Shown here one piece after another: positions 26,133-35,757 of a stretch of 64,000 nucleotides of DNA; within the stretch, counting starts at the first letter, position 1, and each line of letters starts with the position of its first letter. Below the pieces are notes generated by a model. The model saw only the letters and a program-made list of their open reading frames with translations. It ran no database searches and was not told where the DNA came from. A program made the position numbers and the translations under genes. Source of the DNA: Dyadobacter alkalitolerans DSM 23607 (GTDB lineage Bacteria; Bacteroidota; Bacteroidia; Cytophagales; Spirosomataceae); the NCBI RefSeq assembly GCF_000428845.1, contig NZ_AUAS01000018.1, positions 1 to 64,000 of the forward strand, read 5' to 3'.

Positions 26133-27010
26133 AATGTCCTCGTCCCCGAATAATTGTCCCGGAATTCCTTTGGCGTGCAGCCATTTTTATTCTTGAAAAT
26201 CCGGTTGAAATAGGACAAATTATTAAACCCGCATTTGTAAGCAATCTCCGAAATCGTGTTAGTCGTATTAATCAGCGAGCGTGATGCATGGCCGAGCCTT
26301 ATCTCATTCAGGCTTTCAATGAATGTCTTGCCAGTCCGTTTTTTGATAAATCGACTAAATGAAACTTCCGACATGCCGGCCAGCTTAGAAATGCCTTCCA
26401 GATTGATCTCTTTGTCGTAATTATCGCGCATATAGGCAAACACTTTTTCGATCCTTCTGCTGTTATAATTGACGTTTTCGCCTGTAAACGTGCTGTTTGA
26501 AAGCGTTCGCATGTTTCTGGAAACGGACAGATCGTGCAGGATAGACATCAATTCAAGAATAGAATCAAAACCACTCTTTTGAACAAGGGCCGTGAGCCTG
26601 GGCGTAATGCGTTCAATGGTTTCTCTGGAAAATGCGATTCCCTTCGACGATTTTTCAAGCAGTGAGCGTACGAAAAACAGCTGGTTGCGTTCAAGGAATT
26701 TGTCGTCAAACAAGTCGCGATGAAACTGAACGGTAATCTCCTGCACTTCGGGAATGCCTTCCTGCCATTTATACGCATTCGTCAACCACCCATGCGGCAA
26801 ATTATTTCCAACCAACACCAGCTCCGCATCGTCAATCACCTCGGTATGGTCCCCTACGATCCGCTTCACGCCCTTACCCGACAGCACAAGGTTCAGCTCA
26901 AATTCATCGTGGCTGTGTAAAGGGAAATCAAAAACGGTTTTTTTCCTGGCAAAGATTGTAAAGCAGTCATACTGAGTCAGTGGGGTAATTTCACGGTAAA
27001 TTTCACTCAT
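26126..27010 (-). CDS. AraC-family transcriptional regulator with cupin domain
   Basis: The preferred start at ATG 27008-27010 gives 294 residues; an upstream ATG would add 18. An N-terminal cupin-like effector domain (FPLHSHDEFELNLVLSGKG, VLVGNNLPHGW) is joined to a C-terminal double helix-turn-helix of about 100 residues with the AraC signature ISEIAYKCGFNNLSYFNRIFKNKNGCTPKEFR. Such regulators usually respond to a sugar or related solute. Divergent from the sodium/solute symporter and SusC/D genes, which are its most likely targets. Confidence 0.93.
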   Translation of the reverse strand: MSEIYREITPLTQYDCFTIFARKKTVFDFPLHSHDEFELNLVLSGKGVKRIVGDHTEVIDDAELVLVGNNLPHGWLTNAYKWQEGIPEVQEITVQFHRDLFDDKFLERNQLFFVRSLLEKSSKGIAFSRETIERITPRLTALVQKSGFDSILELMSILHDLSVSRNMRTLSNSTFTGENVNYNSRRIEKVFAYMRDNYDKEINLEGISKLAGMSEVSFSRFIKKRTGKTFIESLNEIRLGHASRSLINTTNTISEIAYKCGFNNLSYFNRIFKNKNGCTPKEFRDNYSGTRTFI

Positions 27011-27162
27011 ACAGATCTTGGTTACAGAATGTGCTAAATATAATGATTTAGTGATAAAATTCATCGACGAACAAGGGGAAGAATTGGCGTTACATATTGG
27101 AATCTGTCATTAGTATTCTAAATTCACTGTGATAAGAATTCCATGGACGCCGGACATTTTTC

Positions 27163-28992
27163 ATGAAAATAAAACTGCTTGATTTCCTTGTCATCATTGC
27201 CTATCTGCTGCTGGTAACGGTGATTGGAATCATACTCAAAAGACAGGCGCAAAAGAGTAAAAATGATTACATGCTTGGCGGGAGATCCATGCCGTTCTGG
27301 ATGTTGGGTGTTTCCAATGCGTCGGGAATGTTTGATATCTCCGGAACCGTCTGGATGGTTTCCATCATGTTTATTTACGGCGTAAAAAGCATTTGGCTGC
27401 CGTGGTTATGGCCGGTTTTTAATCAGATATTCATGATGGTGTACCTTTCCATCTGGTTGCGTCGATCCAATGTTTCAACGGGTGCTGAATGGATGCTCAC
27501 ACGGTTTGGGGATAAAAAAGATGCGCTGCCATCGCACAAGACCATTATTGCCTTCGCGCTCCTGAGCTGTCTGGGTTTTATGGCCTACGGATTTGTCGGA
27601 TTGGGCAAGTTTATCGAAATTTTTATTCCGTGGCGTTTTGTCCAGCCGTATTTACCTTTTACAATTAGTGCGGCATATGCAGCGCATGTTTATGGCGTCA
27701 TTTTTACATTGTTTACGGTTTTTTATTCACTACTCGGTGGCATGAAAAGTATCGTCTGGGCCGATCTGATCCATTATGCGATCATGGTTGTCGTATCTGT
27801 CGCCATTGCTGTCATTGCTATGACCGCGTTGCACGATGCCCGATCGCTGCCTGTGCCGATGGGCTGGGATAATCTGTTTTTTGGCAAAGAACTGGATCTG
27901 GATTGGAGCACGCATATTCCTGAGGTGAACGAAAAAATCAAGGCCAACGGCTTCTCACCTTTTGGTTATTTCTTTGCGTTGATGACGGCCAAGGGCATTT
28001 TGGCGAGTTTGGCCGGGCCTGTTCCGAGCTATGATATGCAAAAAGTCCTGTCGGCAAAAACACCGCGCGAGGCTGCCCTTATGAGCATGATCGTGAATGT
28101 GGTGCTGCTTCCTACACGTTACCTGCTCATTATCGGCGTTACCGTTCTCGGATTGTTATTTTATAAAGATCTCAGCATTTCAATCGCCGACAAAACTGAT
28201 TTTGAGCGGATTCTGCCTGCTGTACTCAACACCTACATTCCGTCGGGATTGCTCGGATTGGTGTTAGTTGGGCTGATGGGCGCTTTTATGGGGACATTTG
28301 CCGGGACATTCAATGCTGCGCAGGCTTACCTTGTTAATGACATTTATCTAAAATCCTTTAACCCAAAAGCGACCAACAAGCAGATTTCCAGGATGAATTA
28401 CCTGCTGGGCCTTGCCGTCATGACGATCAGCATCTTACTCGGTTTCCTGGCGAAAGACGTCAACAGCATTCTGCAATGGATTGTTTCTGCGCTTTTTGGC
28501 GGTTATATTGCTTCCAATGTCTTGAAATGGCATTGGTGGAGGTTCAATAGCAGTGGTTTTTTCTGGGGAATGCTCTCCGGCATCCTTTGCGCATTGGCAG
28601 CGCCATACATTTTCCCGGGCATGGTCCCGCTTTTTTATTTCCCTATAATCCTGCTCATTTCAACAATTGGCGCAGTAACCGGCACATTACTGACGCCCGC
28701 AACGGATTTTGATACATTGAAAAAATTTTACAAAACGGTTCGACCGTGGGGATTTTGGGAACCTGTGGCCATTGCTGTAAAATCTGAGGATCCATCGTTT
28801 GAGCCCAACCGTCGTTTCAAATGGGATATGTTTAATGTTGTAGTGGGCATCACGGCGCAGACTTCCATTACCGCCTTACCTGTATTTCTGGTGCTGCTCA
28901 TGCCCAAACAAACCGCCATCGCAGCAGCCATACTGGCCGTTTCAGCAGTGATCCTCTGGAAAACCTGGTATAAGAAGTTGCCCAATCATTAG
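27163..28992 (+). CDS. Sodium/solute symporter (SSS family)
   Basis: The 609-residue transporter of the SLC5/SSS type has about 14 hydrophobic helices. The N-terminal DYMLGGRSMPFWMLGVSNASGMFDISG motif and the later GLMGAFMGTFAGTFNAAQAYLVNDIY helix are characteristic. A long C-terminal cytoplasmic segment holds FDTLKKFYKTVRPWGFWEP. It couples Na+ to uptake of a sugar, amino acid or similar solute across the inner membrane. Position between the AraC regulator and SusC/SusD suggests it imports what those capture. Confidence 0.9.
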   Translation: MKIKLLDFLVIIAYLLLVTVIGIILKRQAQKSKNDYMLGGRSMPFWMLGVSNASGMFDISGTVWMVSIMFIYGVKSIWLPWLWPVFNQIFMMVYLSIWLRRSNVSTGAEWMLTRFGDKKDALPSHKTIIAFALLSCLGFMAYGFVGLGKFIEIFIPWRFVQPYLPFTISAAYAAHVYGVIFTLFTVFYSLLGGMKSIVWADLIHYAIMVVVSVAIAVIAMTALHDARSLPVPMGWDNLFFGKELDLDWSTHIPEVNEKIKANGFSPFGYFFALMTAKGILASLAGPVPSYDMQKVLSAKTPREAALMSMIVNVVLLPTRYLLIIGVTVLGLLFYKDLSISIADKTDFERILPAVLNTYIPSGLLGLVLVGLMGAFMGTFAGTFNAAQAYLVNDIYLKSFNPKATNKQISRMNYLLGLAVMTISILLGFLAKDVNSILQWIVSALFGGYIASNVLKWHWWRFNSSGFFWGMLSGILCALAAPYIFPGMVPLFYFPIILLISTIGAVTGTLLTPATDFDTLKKFYKTVRPWGFWEPVAIAVKSEDPSFEPNRRFKWDMFNVVVGITAQTSITALPVFLVLLMPKQTAIAAAILAVSAVILWKTWYKKLPNH

Positions 28993-29327
28993 ATCATAAA
29001 AACCTGACTCACGCAAGGGAACTTGCCCCTGAAACTGCTAAACAAAACTTGAACGTATATAGCTAGGCGACATTCTGGAAAATAGGATCAGCAAGGAAAA
29101 TTCGCCTTTACAATTTTCATAAAGGTTAATATTGATAAACAAGGCCTTAGAGCATTTTAGAGCAAAAAAATAGTACAAAACACATTCAACCACTGTCAAA
29201 AATGTGTTATTTTTAGATAAAAAAGAACTATAACGGTATGCCCTTCGAAGTGGTATATTTGAGCCGGATTGCAAAATCCAATGTTTTTGAGAATTGATTA
29301 ACCTATTTTTCCAGAAAAAGAAAGCGT
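28993..29327 (+). other. Leader region before susC (335 bp)
   Basis: A non-coding stretch lies between the symporter and susC. AACACATT (29179-29186) and AATGTGTT (29201-29208) form an 8-bp inverted repeat followed by ATTTTTAG, possibly a weak terminator. A -7-like box lies at 29254. No open frame or strong hairpin is visible in the first 180 bases. Confidence 0.5.
29254..29261 (+). promoter_or_regulatory. TAnnTTTG -7-like box before susC
   Basis: TATATTTG matches the Bacteroidota -7 element 66 bases before the susC start. No TTG lies at the right distance upstream, so the promoter may need an activator such as the nearby AraC protein. Confidence 0.4.
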
Positions 29328-32300
29328 ATGAAAAAACTTGTACTGAACATTGTGTTGGTACTGCTCTCCATGCTCGCCCTCCAAGGCTATGCACAGGATA
29401 TGACAGTATCAGGGAAAGTAAGTGATGCATCCGGCGGAGAAATCGCCGGTGTAAACGTGGTGGTAAAGGGGACAACCCGGGGAACCACTACGAACGACAA
29501 GGGTGAATATTCCATCTCAGTAGAAAAGGGGAAAACATTGACATTCAGCTATATCGGTTATGTTTCGAAAGAAATTGTTGTCAATGCGAGTGTGCTCGAT
29601 GTGAATCTTGCAGCAGAAGCCACTGCCCTGAATGAAGTTGTCGTAACGGCCCTTGGTATCAGTCGTGATAAGCGTGCATTGGCCTACTCCATTACAGAAG
29701 TGAGTGGCAACAACCTGACTGCTGCCCGTGAAGCTAACCTTGGAAATTCATTGGCAGGACGTGTTGCAGGTGTGAATGTAAGCAAAGTGGCATCTGGCCC
29801 GGCCGGATCGTCCCGCGTGATCATTCGTGGTAACAAATCGCTGCAAGGCAACAACCAGCCGCTTTATGTAATTGATGGTATCCCCATGGATAACAGCAAC
29901 TTCGGACAAGCGGGCCTTTGGGGCGGATCGGATGAAGGAGATGGTCTTTCGAGTATTAACCCGGACGACATTGAGTCGATCACGGTGTTAAAAGGCGCCA
30001 ATGCAGCGGCACTTTACGGTTCGCGTGCAGCCAATGGTGTTATCAACGTCACAACAAAACGTGGTACGAAAAGAAAAGGTGTCGGCATTGAGTTCGGCTC
30101 AAACTATGTTTTCGAAAAACTGAATGACCTTTCTGATCTGCAACATTCATACGGAGCAGGCGGTTACGTAAATGGTGTTGCAAGCAAGCCATCGAACCAG
30201 GCTCAGGCTTATGATTGGGGTGACGATTCCTGGGGACCAAAATTTGACAACAGCGAAGCAATCGGTTTCGATGGGAAAATGCACCCATATTCCTACGCTG
30301 GCGACAATTTCTCCCGTTATCTGAAAACAGGACATGCTTTTACCAACAACCTGGCATTCTCAGGCGGTAATGAAACGCAGAATTTCCGCGCCTCGGTTAC
30401 CAACCTGAAAAGCACGACCATCATCCCTAATTCCGGTTTTGACCGCATTAACCTTTCACTTTCAACGCAGTCGAAATTTGGCAAAAGACTTTCTTTCGAT
30501 GCCAAAGTGCTTTATTCAGAGGAAAAAGCGAAAAACAGACCAAATGTTTCCGATTCCCCTGGTAATGCGATCCAGTCGATCTGGCGGATTCCTGGCGACC
30601 AGAATGTGCTTGATTATTACGGAGATCCTGCCAAGCCGGGTGCAATTCCAGCAGGCACCGATCCAGCCAGTCTGGCTATCTGGGGTGTGTCTGAGTCGAG
30701 ATCGGTGGGTGAAGAAATGCAGCAAGCCAGCAACAACTGGGGTCAAAATCCATACTGGGTTGCTTATCAGTTCATCAAATCGGATCAGAAAAACAGGATT
30801 ATCACATCCGGTCAGTTGAAATATCAGATCACCGACTGGCTTTTCATCCAGGGACGGGTTGGTTTGGACAAATACAGCAGACGCGCAGAGTCCCTCACAC
30901 CCGAAGGAACCGGTTACCAGCGTGGTGGTGCCAGAAACCTTGGAAACTGGAATGTTTCGGAGCTTAATGCAGAGTATACAATCGGTGCGAGCAAGGAATT
31001 TGGCAAATTCGGTTTCACTGCATTTGCGGGTGGAAACCGGATGAGAAGAAAATATGAATACACAAACGTTTACGGAAACGGCTTTAATGTTCAGTTTTTC
31101 CCGGCTTTGAACAACGTAAAAGACAGATCTTTCACTTATGAGCCTAAGGAAAGCGGCATTAATTCGCTGTTGGGATCTGCGGAAGTTTCGTATGATGGTT
31201 ATCTGTTCCTTACCGCAACGGCCAGAAACGACTGGTTCTCCGTGCTTAACCCTGAAACAAACAGCATTTTGTATCCTTCTGTCGGTGGTAGCTTTGTTTT
31301 CTCTGATGCCTTCAAAGGGCTTCCATCCTGGCTGTCTTATGGTAAAGTAAGGGCTTCCTGGGCTCAGGTAGGCAATGTTACCATTGATGCTTATCAAAAC
31401 AACCTGACTTATTCCCTGAACGGAAACCCGCATCTGAACATTCCTATGGCATCATTCTCGCAGGCGATGGGCAATGGCGGAAACATTCCTAACCCCGCAC
31501 TTAAACCGCTGACCGTTACAGAGACGGAAGTTGGAATCGATTTCAGGGTGTTTAACAACAAACTGGGCATTGACTTCACGTATTACGATCAGCAAACCAC
31601 GGACGATATCCTGAATGCTACGATTTCACGAGCATCAGGCTTCGGAAGCACTTCGGTGAATTTGGGTAAATTACAGAACCGCGGTTTAGAGCTTTTGTTA
31701 TCTGCAACGCCACTGAAAAGCAACAATCTGGTTTGGGACCTGACTGTAAACCTTGCAAAAAACAATAGTAAGGTTAAATCGCTGATCGAAGGAACAACCG
31801 AATTGGTAATGGACGAGCCAAGAACCCGGAATGCTTTTATCAAAAACGTTGTGGGCCAACCGTTTGGAATGATCACGGGACGTGTACAAAAAATGTCACC
31901 TGATGGCCAGCCCGTATTCGATAAAGACGGTCGTCCGGTGAGTGAGGCAGGTTATAAGGTGATTGGAAATGGTATCGCAAAAATGACAGGCGGCGTAACC
32001 AACTCATTCAACTACAAAGGATTTGACCTTTCTTTCCTGGTTGACTTCAAAGTGGGCGGCGACATTCTTTCCGGAACGAACATGAGGTTGGATCAATGGG
32101 GACTTAGCAAAAACTCCCTGAAGGGCCGTGAAGGCGAAGAGCCGCTAACAGTGACCGGTGTTACACAGGAAGGCACAGAATACAAGCCATTTACGAAAAC
32201 ATTAACGCCTCTGGAAGCATACAATTACTGGGGAGCCGTGGGTGGTGAAGGCGATAATGCTGTAACCACAATGTATCTCTACGACGCATCATTCATCAAA

Positions 32301-32528
32301 TTGAGACAGCTTACCGTAGGCTATTCTTTCCCTAAAAAGCTGCTTGGCAAAACGCCTTTGCAAAACCTGACACTTTCATTCGTGGGTCGTAACCTGGCTA
32401 TTTTGTTCAAAAACACGCCGAACATTGATCCTGAATCCAATTATGCAAACGGTAACTCCCAGGGTTTTGATTACTTCGGGTTTCCTTCGACACGCAGCTA
32501 CGGTTTCAATTTGAGAGCAACATTCTAA
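29328..32528 (+). CDS. SusC/RagA-family TonB-linked outer-membrane transporter
   Basis: The 1066-residue protein has a signal peptide ending GYAQ (about residue 22). A carboxypeptidase-like domain follows (about 25-100: VSGKVSDASGGEIAGVNVVVKGT, TLTFSYIGYVSKE), then a TonB-box region near LNEVVVTALGI. The plug spans about 115-230 (RVIIRGNKSLQGNNQPLYVIDGIPMDN, VLKGANAAALYGSRAANGVINVTTK), and a 22-strand-type barrel ends near RSYGFNLRATF. With SusD it forms a lidded importer for oligosaccharides or peptides. No hydrolase gene is linked, so the substrate is unclear. Confidence 0.96.
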   Translation: MKKLVLNIVLVLLSMLALQGYAQDMTVSGKVSDASGGEIAGVNVVVKGTTRGTTTNDKGEYSISVEKGKTLTFSYIGYVSKEIVVNASVLDVNLAAEATALNEVVVTALGISRDKRALAYSITEVSGNNLTAAREANLGNSLAGRVAGVNVSKVASGPAGSSRVIIRGNKSLQGNNQPLYVIDGIPMDNSNFGQAGLWGGSDEGDGLSSINPDDIESITVLKGANAAALYGSRAANGVINVTTKRGTKRKGVGIEFGSNYVFEKLNDLSDLQHSYGAGGYVNGVASKPSNQAQAYDWGDDSWGPKFDNSEAIGFDGKMHPYSYAGDNFSRYLKTGHAFTNNLAFSGGNETQNFRASVTNLKSTTIIPNSGFDRINLSLSTQSKFGKRLSFDAKVLYSEEKAKNRPNVSDSPGNAIQSIWRIPGDQNVLDYYGDPAKPGAIPAGTDPASLAIWGVSESRSVGEEMQQASNNWGQNPYWVAYQFIKSDQKNRIITSGQLKYQITDWLFIQGRVGLDKYSRRAESLTPEGTGYQRGGARNLGNWNVSELNAEYTIGASKEFGKFGFTAFAGGNRMRRKYEYTNVYGNGFNVQFFPALNNVKDRSFTYEPKESGINSLLGSAEVSYDGYLFLTATARNDWFSVLNPETNSILYPSVGGSFVFSDAFKGLPSWLSYGKVRASWAQVGNVTIDAYQNNLTYSLNGNPHLNIPMASFSQAMGNGGNIPNPALKPLTVTETEVGIDFRVFNNKLGIDFTYYDQQTTDDILNATISRASGFGSTSVNLGKLQNRGLELLLSATPLKSNNLVWDLTVNLAKNNSKVKSLIEGTTELVMDEPRTRNAFIKNVVGQPFGMITGRVQKMSPDGQPVFDKDGRPVSEAGYKVIGNGIAKMTGGVTNSFNYKGFDLSFLVDFKVGGDILSGTNMRLDQWGLSKNSLKGREGEEPLTVTGVTQEGTEYKPFTKTLTPLEAYNYWGAVGGEGDNAVTTMYLYDASFIKLRQLTVGYSFPKKLLGKTPLQNLTLSFVGRNLAILFKNTPNIDPESNYANGNSQGFDYFGFPSTRSYGFNLRATF

Positions 32529-32538
32529 TTTACCAAAG

Positions 32539-34122
32539 ATGAAAAATTTGAAAAAATATATAAAATACGGATTGGCAGTGGCCTTGGTGACAGGATGTGA
32601 TACCAAACAATTGCACGATCTGAACATTAACCCGCAGGCCCTGAACGAAGTAAATCTGAACTTCATTTTTACATCGGCTGAACTCGGCATTGCTTCCAAT
32701 GGTACAACAGGCGACAACCGCTACATCGACTGGCGGACTAACATCGGCATGTTTTCCTATGCCATTCAGCACCTGGCCAACTCGGGCGGCGGCATTGCGC
32801 CTGGCGATAAATACACTGTTAATGCGGAAACAAACGCTGCGCCATTTGAATTTACCTACAATGATCAGCTCAAAAATATTGCTGAGATCCTGAAACAGTC
32901 CGGTCCGGGTGGTTTTGCGGAAGGCAAGTACAAAAACACGCGCGAAGCTTCGCGGATCCTCCGTGCATTCAGCTTCGCCCGTCTGACAGATTTATATGGA
33001 AACATCCCCTATTCCGAAGCAAACAAGGGCATTGAAGGAATATTCTTCCCGAAATACGATACGCAGGATGTTATCTATGCCGACTTGCTGAAAGAGCTCG
33101 ATGAGGCAACAGCAGCATTAAGCACGTCCAATCCGGACGAGGGGTTCAAAGCAGCGGATTTTATCTACAATGGTGACATTGCCAAATGGAAGAAATGGGG
33201 TTATTCTTTAATGCTTCGACTGGCAATGCGTATTTCAAATGTGGATGCGGCCAAAGCGGCAACTTATGTGACCAAGGCAGCTGCGGGAGGTGTTTTCACA
33301 AGCAATGCAGACAATGTATGGGTAAAAATGGCCGATGGCCCGAGCGAGTGGGTGAATCAGAACGGTATTTCGCGTGCGTTTGATGCGGGTGATGGCGGTC
33401 AGCCTACTTATTTGAGTGCGACATTGGTTAATTTCCTGAAGGGCGCAAACCAGGCTGTTGCCACAGACGATGATCCGCGTTTGATGATCATCAGCGGTGG
33501 AATCGGCAGCGGGACGGTGATTACAGACCCGGTGAAGCAAAAAGGAATGCCCAACGGATATGATCTGGCCATGCTTGAAAAATTAGAAAACAAGAAGCCG
33601 ATCGATGTCTCTACAACCTATTCGAGAATCAACTCAAAAATGCTGCAAGATTCTGATCCATATATGATTATGAATTATGGAGAAGTAGAATTCCTGCTTG
33701 CTGAGGCCATTGAGAGAAAGATTGGAACCGGCATTGCAGGCACAGCCAAATCACATTATGAGGCCGGCGTGAAGGCTTCTATGCAAATGTACACGCCATT
33801 CGACGCATCCCTGACGGTGTCCGACGCAGCGGCTGCCAAATATCTGACGACCTATCCTTATGGCGTTACAAAACCAGCCCTTGAAATGATTGGTGAGCAA
33901 ATGTGGGTGAACAAATTCTTCAATTGGTGGGAAGCATGGTCCGACTGGAGAAGAACGGGATTCCCAAAATTGACACCAACCAACTATCCAGGCAACGTAA
34001 CAGGCGGAACAATCCCGGTAAGACTTCGCTACCCAACCAACGAAGTGGCAGGAAACCCGAATTACCAAACCGGGGCAACATTACCTGACGACTTCACTAC
34101 CAAAGTTTGGTGGGATAAATAA
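32539..34122 (+). CDS. SusD/RagB-family surface lipoprotein (SusD-like 2 type)
   Basis: The 527-residue lipoprotein has lipobox ALVTGC with Cys20. The helical TPR-like SusD fold is recognised by LHDLNINPQALNEV at the mature N-terminus, ILRAFSFARLTDLYGNIPYSEA, and MNYGEVEFLLAEA near the C-terminal third, which is the pattern of the SusD-like 2 group. It caps the SusC transporter encoded 10 bp upstream and binds the substrate outside the cell. A terminator follows. Confidence 0.95.
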   Translation: MKNLKKYIKYGLAVALVTGCDTKQLHDLNINPQALNEVNLNFIFTSAELGIASNGTTGDNRYIDWRTNIGMFSYAIQHLANSGGGIAPGDKYTVNAETNAAPFEFTYNDQLKNIAEILKQSGPGGFAEGKYKNTREASRILRAFSFARLTDLYGNIPYSEANKGIEGIFFPKYDTQDVIYADLLKELDEATAALSTSNPDEGFKAADFIYNGDIAKWKKWGYSLMLRLAMRISNVDAAKAATYVTKAAAGGVFTSNADNVWVKMADGPSEWVNQNGISRAFDAGDGGQPTYLSATLVNFLKGANQAVATDDDPRLMIISGGIGSGTVITDPVKQKGMPNGYDLAMLEKLENKKPIDVSTTYSRINSKMLQDSDPYMIMNYGEVEFLLAEAIERKIGTGIAGTAKSHYEAGVKASMQMYTPFDASLTVSDAAAAKYLTTYPYGVTKPALEMIGEQMWVNKFFNWWEAWSDWRRTGFPKLTPTNYPGNVTGGTIPVRLRYPTNEVAGNPNYQTGATLPDDFTTKVWWDK

Positions 34123-34144
34123 TATAAGTTAGTAGATATAATTC

Positions 34145-34185
34145 AAAAGGTGCCCTGAATATTTTGGGGCATCTTTTTGTTTTTT
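34145..34185 (+). terminator. Terminator after susD
   Basis: AAAAGGTGCCC (34145-34155) pairs with GGGCATCTTTT (34167-34177), including one G-U, and a T-run follows to about 34185. It lies 22 bases after the susD stop. Confidence 0.8.
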
Positions 34186-34230
34186 ATCCTAATTTTGAAA
34201 CCATCACTGATTTTACCAACATCACAATTT

Positions 34231-34746
34231 ATGATACAATCTTTCACCGCAACAGCCGATAAGGATGTTGTATTTGCCAAAGTTCAGCAGTTTATAGACG
34301 AACTGGGTTTCACAGTTGTAAGCAAGGATCATTCGCGGCCGTGGGGCGGTTTTTTTGTTTTGGAAGAAACGGAGGCACCGAAATTCATATCCACATTCTT
34401 CCCTCATTTATCACTTGAAGATTTTGCAGGTTACGAAAAACTGAGCCCTAAAATATTGGTTGTAGCGCCTAATAAACGTCTTTCCTGGCAATATCATCAC
34501 CGTCGCGCTGAAATTTGGAAGGTAATTGGCGGCAATGCGGGCATTGTGATCAGCGATACAGACGAAGAAACACCATTACGCCAATTGCCGATCGGGACAG
34601 TTGTGGAACTACAAAAAGGAGAGCGTCATCGCCTGGTAGGGGTTGATGAATGGGGTTTTGTATCCGAAATCTGGAAACATACAGATGCCGCAAATCCATC
34701 CGATGAAGACGATATCGTCCGCGTCCAAGATGATTTCGGCCGATAA
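34231..34746 (+). CDS. Cupin of the type II phosphomannose isomerase kind
   Basis: The 171-residue protein starts from ATG 34231; an upstream ATG lies within the susD terminator. A single beta-barrel cupin has KRLSWQYHHRRAEIWKVIGG, where the W-Q-H-x-R-x-E pattern replaces the usual metal-binding cupin motif 1. It is followed by VELQKGERHRLVG, motif 2. This matches the C-terminal domain of type II mannose-6-phosphate isomerases seen as a stand-alone protein in Bacteroidota. A sugar-phosphate isomerase role is likely but not certain. Confidence 0.75.
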   Translation: MIQSFTATADKDVVFAKVQQFIDELGFTVVSKDHSRPWGGFFVLEETEAPKFISTFFPHLSLEDFAGYEKLSPKILVVAPNKRLSWQYHHRRAEIWKVIGGNAGIVISDTDEETPLRQLPIGTVVELQKGERHRLVGVDEWGFVSEIWKHTDAANPSDEDDIVRVQDDFGR

Positions 34747-34759
34747 AAAAGAAAATTTT

Positions 34760-34785
34760 CCCGTCGGTTGAAACCGACGGAAATT
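34760..34785 (+). terminator. Hairpin after the cupin gene
   Basis: CCGTCGGT (34761-34768) and ACCGACGG (34773-34780) form a perfect 8-bp stem with a TGAA tetraloop, flanked by A/T-rich arms that can extend it. It lies 14 bases after the stop. Confidence 0.75.
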
Positions 34786-34826
34786 TCTAATAATAATATA
34801 TCATTGATTCATTTTAGACATAGACC

Positions 34827-35714
34827 ATGAAATTCGGAAAAGTTGATAATCCAGAAGACGTTGATTTTAAGTTGCCGGACGATGCGGCCGCTAACAAGAA
34901 GTTGTTGAAGGACGCAAAGAAAGGGAAGCCGAATATTTACATTGGTTGCGCTAAATGGAACAAGGCAGATTTAAAAAGTTTTTATCCAAAAGGAACAAAG
35001 GACGAGCTAGGTTACTATGCAACTCAATTTAACAGCATTGAACTGAATGCGACTTTTTATAACAACTTTCCTGTTGAAACGATTGAAAGCTGGTATAATA
35101 AAACGCCTGCTGAATTTCGGTTTTTCCCAAAACTGCATCAGGGCATTAGCCATTGGAAACGCCTGAAAGATGCGAAAGAGCCCACAGAAGTGTATCTGGA
35201 TGGCATCGCACATTTGCAGGAAAAACTGGGCATGCTCTTCCTCCAGATGCCCGACAATTTCGGCCCGAAAAACTGGGACGTTTTGAAAGCATACCTGGAA
35301 GAATGGCCTTCCGGCTTCCCGCTTGCATTGGAACTACGCCACACAGGCTGGTACGACGGCTCATTCAACAGCGAAGAGCTTTACGAAGTTTTAGAAAAAA
35401 ACAACATTACCCACATTGTCACAGATTCTGCCGGTCGCCGCGACTTACTGCACATGCGTCTGACCACTCCGACTGCATTCGTGCGTTATAATGGTGCCAA
35501 TGTGGATTCGGATTATACGAGGCTGGATGACTGGTTTGAGCGATTGAAATTGTGGGTGGAAGAAGGAATTGAGAACATTTACTTTTTTGTCCACCAAAAT
35601 CATGAAGAGGCTTCTCCGTTGCTTTCCGCTTACCTGATAGAAAAATTCAACGAAAAGCTGGGAATGGAGCTCAAAGTGCCTGTGCATCCGACGCCGGTTC
35701 CTGCTAAAAAATAG
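34827..35714 (+). CDS. DUF72 family protein
   Basis: The 295-residue TIM-barrel-like protein of the YecE/DUF72 family is recognised by NIYIGCAKWN, FNSIELNATFYNNFP, FRFFPKLHQGISHW, LGMLFLQMPDNF, LALELRHTGWY and RYNGANVDSDYTRLDDW. The family is widespread and its biochemical role is unknown. A short charged N-terminal extension (about 30 residues) precedes the domain. It is a single gene bounded by a hairpin on each side. Confidence 0.9.
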   Translation: MKFGKVDNPEDVDFKLPDDAAANKKLLKDAKKGKPNIYIGCAKWNKADLKSFYPKGTKDELGYYATQFNSIELNATFYNNFPVETIESWYNKTPAEFRFFPKLHQGISHWKRLKDAKEPTEVYLDGIAHLQEKLGMLFLQMPDNFGPKNWDVLKAYLEEWPSGFPLALELRHTGWYDGSFNSEELYEVLEKNNITHIVTDSAGRRDLLHMRLTTPTAFVRYNGANVDSDYTRLDDWFERLKLWVEEGIENIYFFVHQNHEEASPLLSAYLIEKFNEKLGMELKVPVHPTPVPAKK

Positions 35715-35720
35715 TGCTTT

Positions 35721-35757
35721 CAACTTCCGGGTGAATGTTATTTCGGTCCGGAAGTTG
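35721..35757. terminator. Bidirectional terminator between convergent genes
   Basis: Perfect 10-bp arms CAACTTCCGG (35721-35730) and CCGGAAGTTG (35748-35757) with a 17-base loop lie in the 43-bp gap between the DUF72 gene and the convergent phosphodiesterase gene. Confidence 0.7.

Noticed and set aside
30516..31433. A 305-codon open frame antisense to susC
   Set aside because: It lies wholly inside a well-supported SusC gene; composition and lack of any domain mark it as a shadow frame.
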